From Paratrimastix pyriformis (taxonomy: Eukaryota > Preaxostyla > Paratrimastigidae): a DNA stretch of 64,000 bases. Numbering within the stretch: the stretch's first letter is position 1; every line of letters starts with the position of its first letter. Below are positions 62,215 to 64,000 of this stretch, in pieces. Below the pieces are notes generated by a model. It searched no databases, was not told where the DNA came from, and saw only the letters and a list, made by a program, of their open reading frames with translations. A program made the translations under genes and the position numbers. The stretch covers positions 124,001 to 188,000 of the forward strand of contig JAPMOS010000055.1 in NCBI GenBank assembly GCA_027972325.1, read 5' to 3'.

Positions 62215-62745
62215 ACAAGAAGCCGACTGAATGGTTGGATGTTTTGATGAGAAGCCATGCAGTGATTAAATAATGACGGGAACACATTCAGATATCAATT
62301 GTGTTTCGCAGCGTTGTTTTCTCATGAATTGAGCTTAGCATCAAATGAATTTTGTTCAAATAGAACCGGAAGCACTGATAAGCGCTAAAAGTGTTTCGCA
62401 GGCTATCACTGAACAGCATACATCCATGGAATCATGTAAGTTGCTTAGAAGGCAAAAATACCAAAATGAATAGTGATAACGGTCACATAGTTTCAGTTAC
62501 GTGTGAACTTACAGTTCATATCGTCCGTGCTTTTTTGCACGTCACTACGAACCCGGGATTTCAAGTGACCACAAATCCTTCCGCCCGAGAGTATCGTAGC
62601 GAACAACTGTTGTTACGCAGCATTGCTTTTCAAGTGTACTTTTTAGCCTTTGCAGTGTTTAATATGTGGATGCTTAAGTTCAAGCAGCCACTGCATTTTA
62701 ACTTTTGTTGTTTTTGATTTAATATAATCTATTGTTATATTAATC

Positions 62746-63261
62746 ATGAAGGAGATGGATGAGAAAGCAGAGAGAAAGCGTTTGATGCAGTTATCATTGG
62801 ACTTATATAGACAGGAAGTTGAGAAGGAACCAAAAGAACCAGAATGGAAGTGTTGTGATAAGCCAGATGCAGTTACAACACCAGAAGGTTTAAATGTCTG
62901 TCAGAACTGTGGATGTGTGTTAGAGACACCATTTGTATGTAATTTTCAGGAAGAGCGAGCAGCACGTAATAAATCACATTATGTGCCATATAAACCATCG
63001 AATTATTTCAACCAGGTGTTTAGCAAGATGGTACATTATCAGATAGCACCAACAGTCAGGGAAAGCATGAAGAGACAGTTTGCTAAGATAAAAGACAGGT
63101 TAGCCATCAGGAAGTATAGAATGAATTACAAGTTCATCATATACAAATTATTACAGGCTAATGGTATTGAAGATAAGAAGTTATACAAAAGGATTTGTGT
63201 CAATCGAGAGTTCATAAAGAAGTATGAGAAGAAGTGGAATGAGCTTAAATTAGGTGTTTAA
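62746..63261 (+). CDS. VLTF-3-like zinc-ribbon protein, inverted A2 copy
   Basis: It encodes the same 171 residues as 46149-46664, with zinc ribbon and basic C-terminal domain. It is transcribed in the opposite direction within the right arm. Identity at protein level is complete in what I compared, so the duplication is very recent or an assembly effect. Confidence 0.6.
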   Translation: MKEMDEKAERKRLMQLSLDLYRQEVEKEPKEPEWKCCDKPDAVTTPEGLNVCQNCGCVLETPFVCNFQEERAARNKSHYVPYKPSNYFNQVFSKMVHYQIAPTVRESMKRQFAKIKDRLAIRKYRMNYKFIIYKLLQANGIEDKKLYKRICVNREFIKKYEKKWNELKLGV

Positions 63262-63870
63262 GCAGTAAGTGATTTCATCGACATTAGATTTGACACCTGA
63301 CGAAGCAATGTGCTTTTATCGAGGACTTTTGTATTGGTGATGATGCCAGAAATGGATGTAGCGATGTTAGATACAGTTTCAGATGCATCAGGAAGCATTA
63401 AACTGAGTTCATACTTATTGGTTGACACGACAGTCTTATCATTCTTTACGACATACAGCTCGAAGTAGCGGATGAACTTCTAGATAATGTTGTTGTATTT
63501 CACATTCATCACACAGATGTCAATTATGTTGTTTGCTTTGATAGCTTGCAGGATTAAATCGTAGGTGATGCCATTATACTTATCATTTTGATATACGACG
63601 CTCCACATTTTGATAAAGCCGAGCCATTCATTTTCGAAATTTTGCATTCGTTCAGTCACCTTTTTCTTTAAGATACCCCAGCATGAATTTACTGAGGATT
63701 CGTACTTGTTGATGTAACGTTTCATCTTTTGTATCTCATCGACGAGTCCACTATTTTGTGATACATCACACACGACAGATTCAACGAGGAGCTTATCGAG
63801 TTTGTATTTAAACACCTCCTCAATGAATCCACCGAGTTCAGCCATGGAATCCACATCGTCATCGAACTGT
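63262..63870 (-). pseudogene. Shared A/B gene, partial inverted A2 copy
   Basis: It corresponds to about 45540-46152. The longest open part (to 63854) begins MDSMAELGGFIEEVFKYKLD. The N-terminal part of the gene lies beyond the arm boundary and is missing. Confidence 0.65.
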
Positions 63871-64000
63871 CGAAATTGACATATTATAATATACCTACAG
63901 AAATTAATTTATCAGCTTAATATATACTATTCATTTCATGCAGGTCATTAATGCAAAACAGTTCTTTCATAAAGATCAAAAACGTGACATCGATGATATT
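63871..64000 (+). other. Unique flank with start of a cut-off frame
   Basis: After the right arm the sequence is AT-rich. A frame begins with ATG at 63938 (MQVINAKQFFHKDQKRDIDD...) and is still open at the window end. Composition suits another gene of an A- or B-type element. Too short to identify. Confidence 0.3.

Larger units (their letters stand above)
60214..63870. repeat. Right arm of the 3.65-kb inverted repeat
   Basis: It is the reverse complement of 45540-49187. It begins within the integrase gene of B (CAAAGAATTCTTAAATAA), crosses the B/A2 junction at 61390 and ends within the gene shared by A and B. Beyond 63870 the sequence is unlike that outside the left arm. Confidence 0.95.

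Overview
The window is a eukaryotic, transposon-packed locus. The left third and several inter-element spacers are GC-rich, with minisatellites, fold-back repeats and no convincing intact host gene. AT-rich virus-like and transposon DNA is embedded in this background. The lineage cannot be fixed from the sequence: no rRNA, tRNA or conserved host gene is present. Chromodomain Ty3/gypsy, DIRS, PIF/Harbinger and Polinton-like elements together fit many protists, algae, early-diverging fungi and invertebrates.

Layout. 1-5987: GC-rich repeats (fold-back units, a minisatellite at about 2290-3620). 5988-11329: minus-strand chromovirus with identical 96-bp LTRs and a CATT target duplication. 11330-14247: tandem repeats and a 791-bp MITE with perfect 34-bp terminal inverted repeats. 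14248-19554: a second minus-strand chromovirus with identical 85-bp LTRs and a GCCT target duplication, inserted in a short GC-rich host reading frame. 19893-31460: Polinton-like element copy A1 (capsid-like protein, GIY-YIG nuclease, protein-primed DNA polymerase, integrase). 31461-33034: GC-rich spacer with tRNA-like modules. 33035-48015: a second copy of the same family (A2), split by a 6.9-kb DIRS retrotransposon (33875-40756) that itself carries a 1.5-kb retroposed insert. 48016-61390: a different Polinton-like element (B) with an adenain-like protease, an HNH/polymerase-like replication protein, an SF1 helicase and an integrase, carrying two PIF/Harbinger copies. 61391-63870: part of A2 again, in inverted orientation. 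63871-64000: unique sequence with the start of a cut-off frame.

The most striking features are: (i) a 3.65-kb inverted repeat (45540-49187 / 60214-63870) that spans the A2/B junction, so the same junction is present twice in opposite orientation; (ii) the A gene set, which includes a zinc-ribbon protein resembling the poxvirus late transcription factor VLTF-3 and an N-myristoylation-type, C-terminally anchored membrane protein resembling L1/E248R, both more typical of large DNA viruses than of Polintons; (iii) recurrent hairpins at gene 3' ends in A and B; (iv) perfect 10-bp palindromes at the primer-binding position of both chromoviruses.

The virus-like and LTR-type elements are treated as fossils. 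Most carry several disruptions, although some frames in A2 and B remain open, and the identical LTRs suggest recent insertion. Functional names for small element genes are inferences from motifs and context.
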